The translations under genes and the position numbers were made by a program. A DNA stretch of 6,407 nt from NCBI GenBank assembly GCA_900548315.1, contig URJU01000134.1, positions 1 to 6,407 of the forward strand. The letters run 5' to 3'. This stretch comes from an uncultured Coprococcus sp. Lineage in GTDB: Bacteria; Bacillota; Clostridia; Lachnospirales; Lachnospiraceae. Shown here piece by piece: positions 6,360-6,407 of this stretch. The first letter of the stretch is position 1, and each line of letters opens with the position of its first letter. The notes below the pieces were generated by a model. That model was not told the origin of the DNA and did no database searches. It was given only the letters and a program-made list of their open reading frames with translations.

Positions 6360-6407
6360 CTGTCTCTTATACACATCTCCGAGCCCACGAGACGCGTAGT
6401 AATCTCG
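6360..6407. other. Untrimmed Illumina Nextera adapter (sequencing artefact)
   Basis: Bases 6360-6378 are the 19-bp Tn5 mosaic end CTGTCTCTTATACACATCT. Bases 6379-6393 are the Nextera read-2 adapter CCGAGCCCACGAGAC. Bases 6394-6401 (GCGTAGTA) fit an 8-nt i7 index, and 6402-6407 (ATCTCG) start the P7 flank. This is library-construction sequence, not genome, and not a natural Tn5 element. Confidence 0.98.

Noticed and set aside
6360..6378. Natural Tn5 or IS50 mosaic end
   Set aside because: It is followed directly by the synthetic Nextera adapter, an index and P7 sequence, so it is a library artefact.

Overview
The window looks like one end of a short-read assembly contig from a Gram-positive gut anaerobe, most likely a Lachnospiraceae member (Coprococcus/Butyrivibrio-like; this is inference). 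The clues are strong AGGAGG-type ribosome binding sites, mid-40s GC with many ATA and AGA codons, a large-sensor histidine kinase paired with an OmpR-type regulator, and a PfkB fructokinase next to an amylosucrase-type GH13 enzyme. The last 48 bases (6360-6407) are not biological: they are an untrimmed Illumina Nextera adapter with its index. Native DNA ends at 6359.

Layout. (1) 1-2036, minus strand: a two-component system. The response regulator (GTG start at 1973) comes first and is driven by an extended -10 promoter at 2028-2036. The histidine kinase (1120 to 1) follows and is cut by the contig edge just after its phosphoacceptor histidine box. (2) 2050-3392, plus strand: an AT-rich, probably decayed island. 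It holds the C-terminal effector-binding part of an AraC-family regulator whose DNA-binding half is missing. An alpha/beta-hydrolase (esterase) that lacks its start follows directly in another frame. The two homologies abut, which suggests a frameshifted fusion gene or two truncated genes. (3) 6348-3304, minus strand: a compact sucrose-use operon. A sigma-A-type promoter has a 14-bp perfect palindrome over its -35 box. It is followed by fructokinase, a REP-like intergenic element, the amylosucrase-family enzyme, and a probable terminator buried in the 3' end of the convergent esterase.

How the genes work together. The GH13 enzyme is expected to split sucrose inside the cell, releasing fructose and either polymerising or releasing the glucosyl unit. 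The fructokinase phosphorylates the fructose for glycolysis. No sucrose transporter is visible; one may lie beyond the contig end. The two-component system faces away from this operon, and nothing in the sequence links the two. I see no tRNA, rRNA, CRISPR array, transposase or phage gene, and no clearly new system. The most unusual parts are the broken regulator/esterase pair and the small DNA elements.
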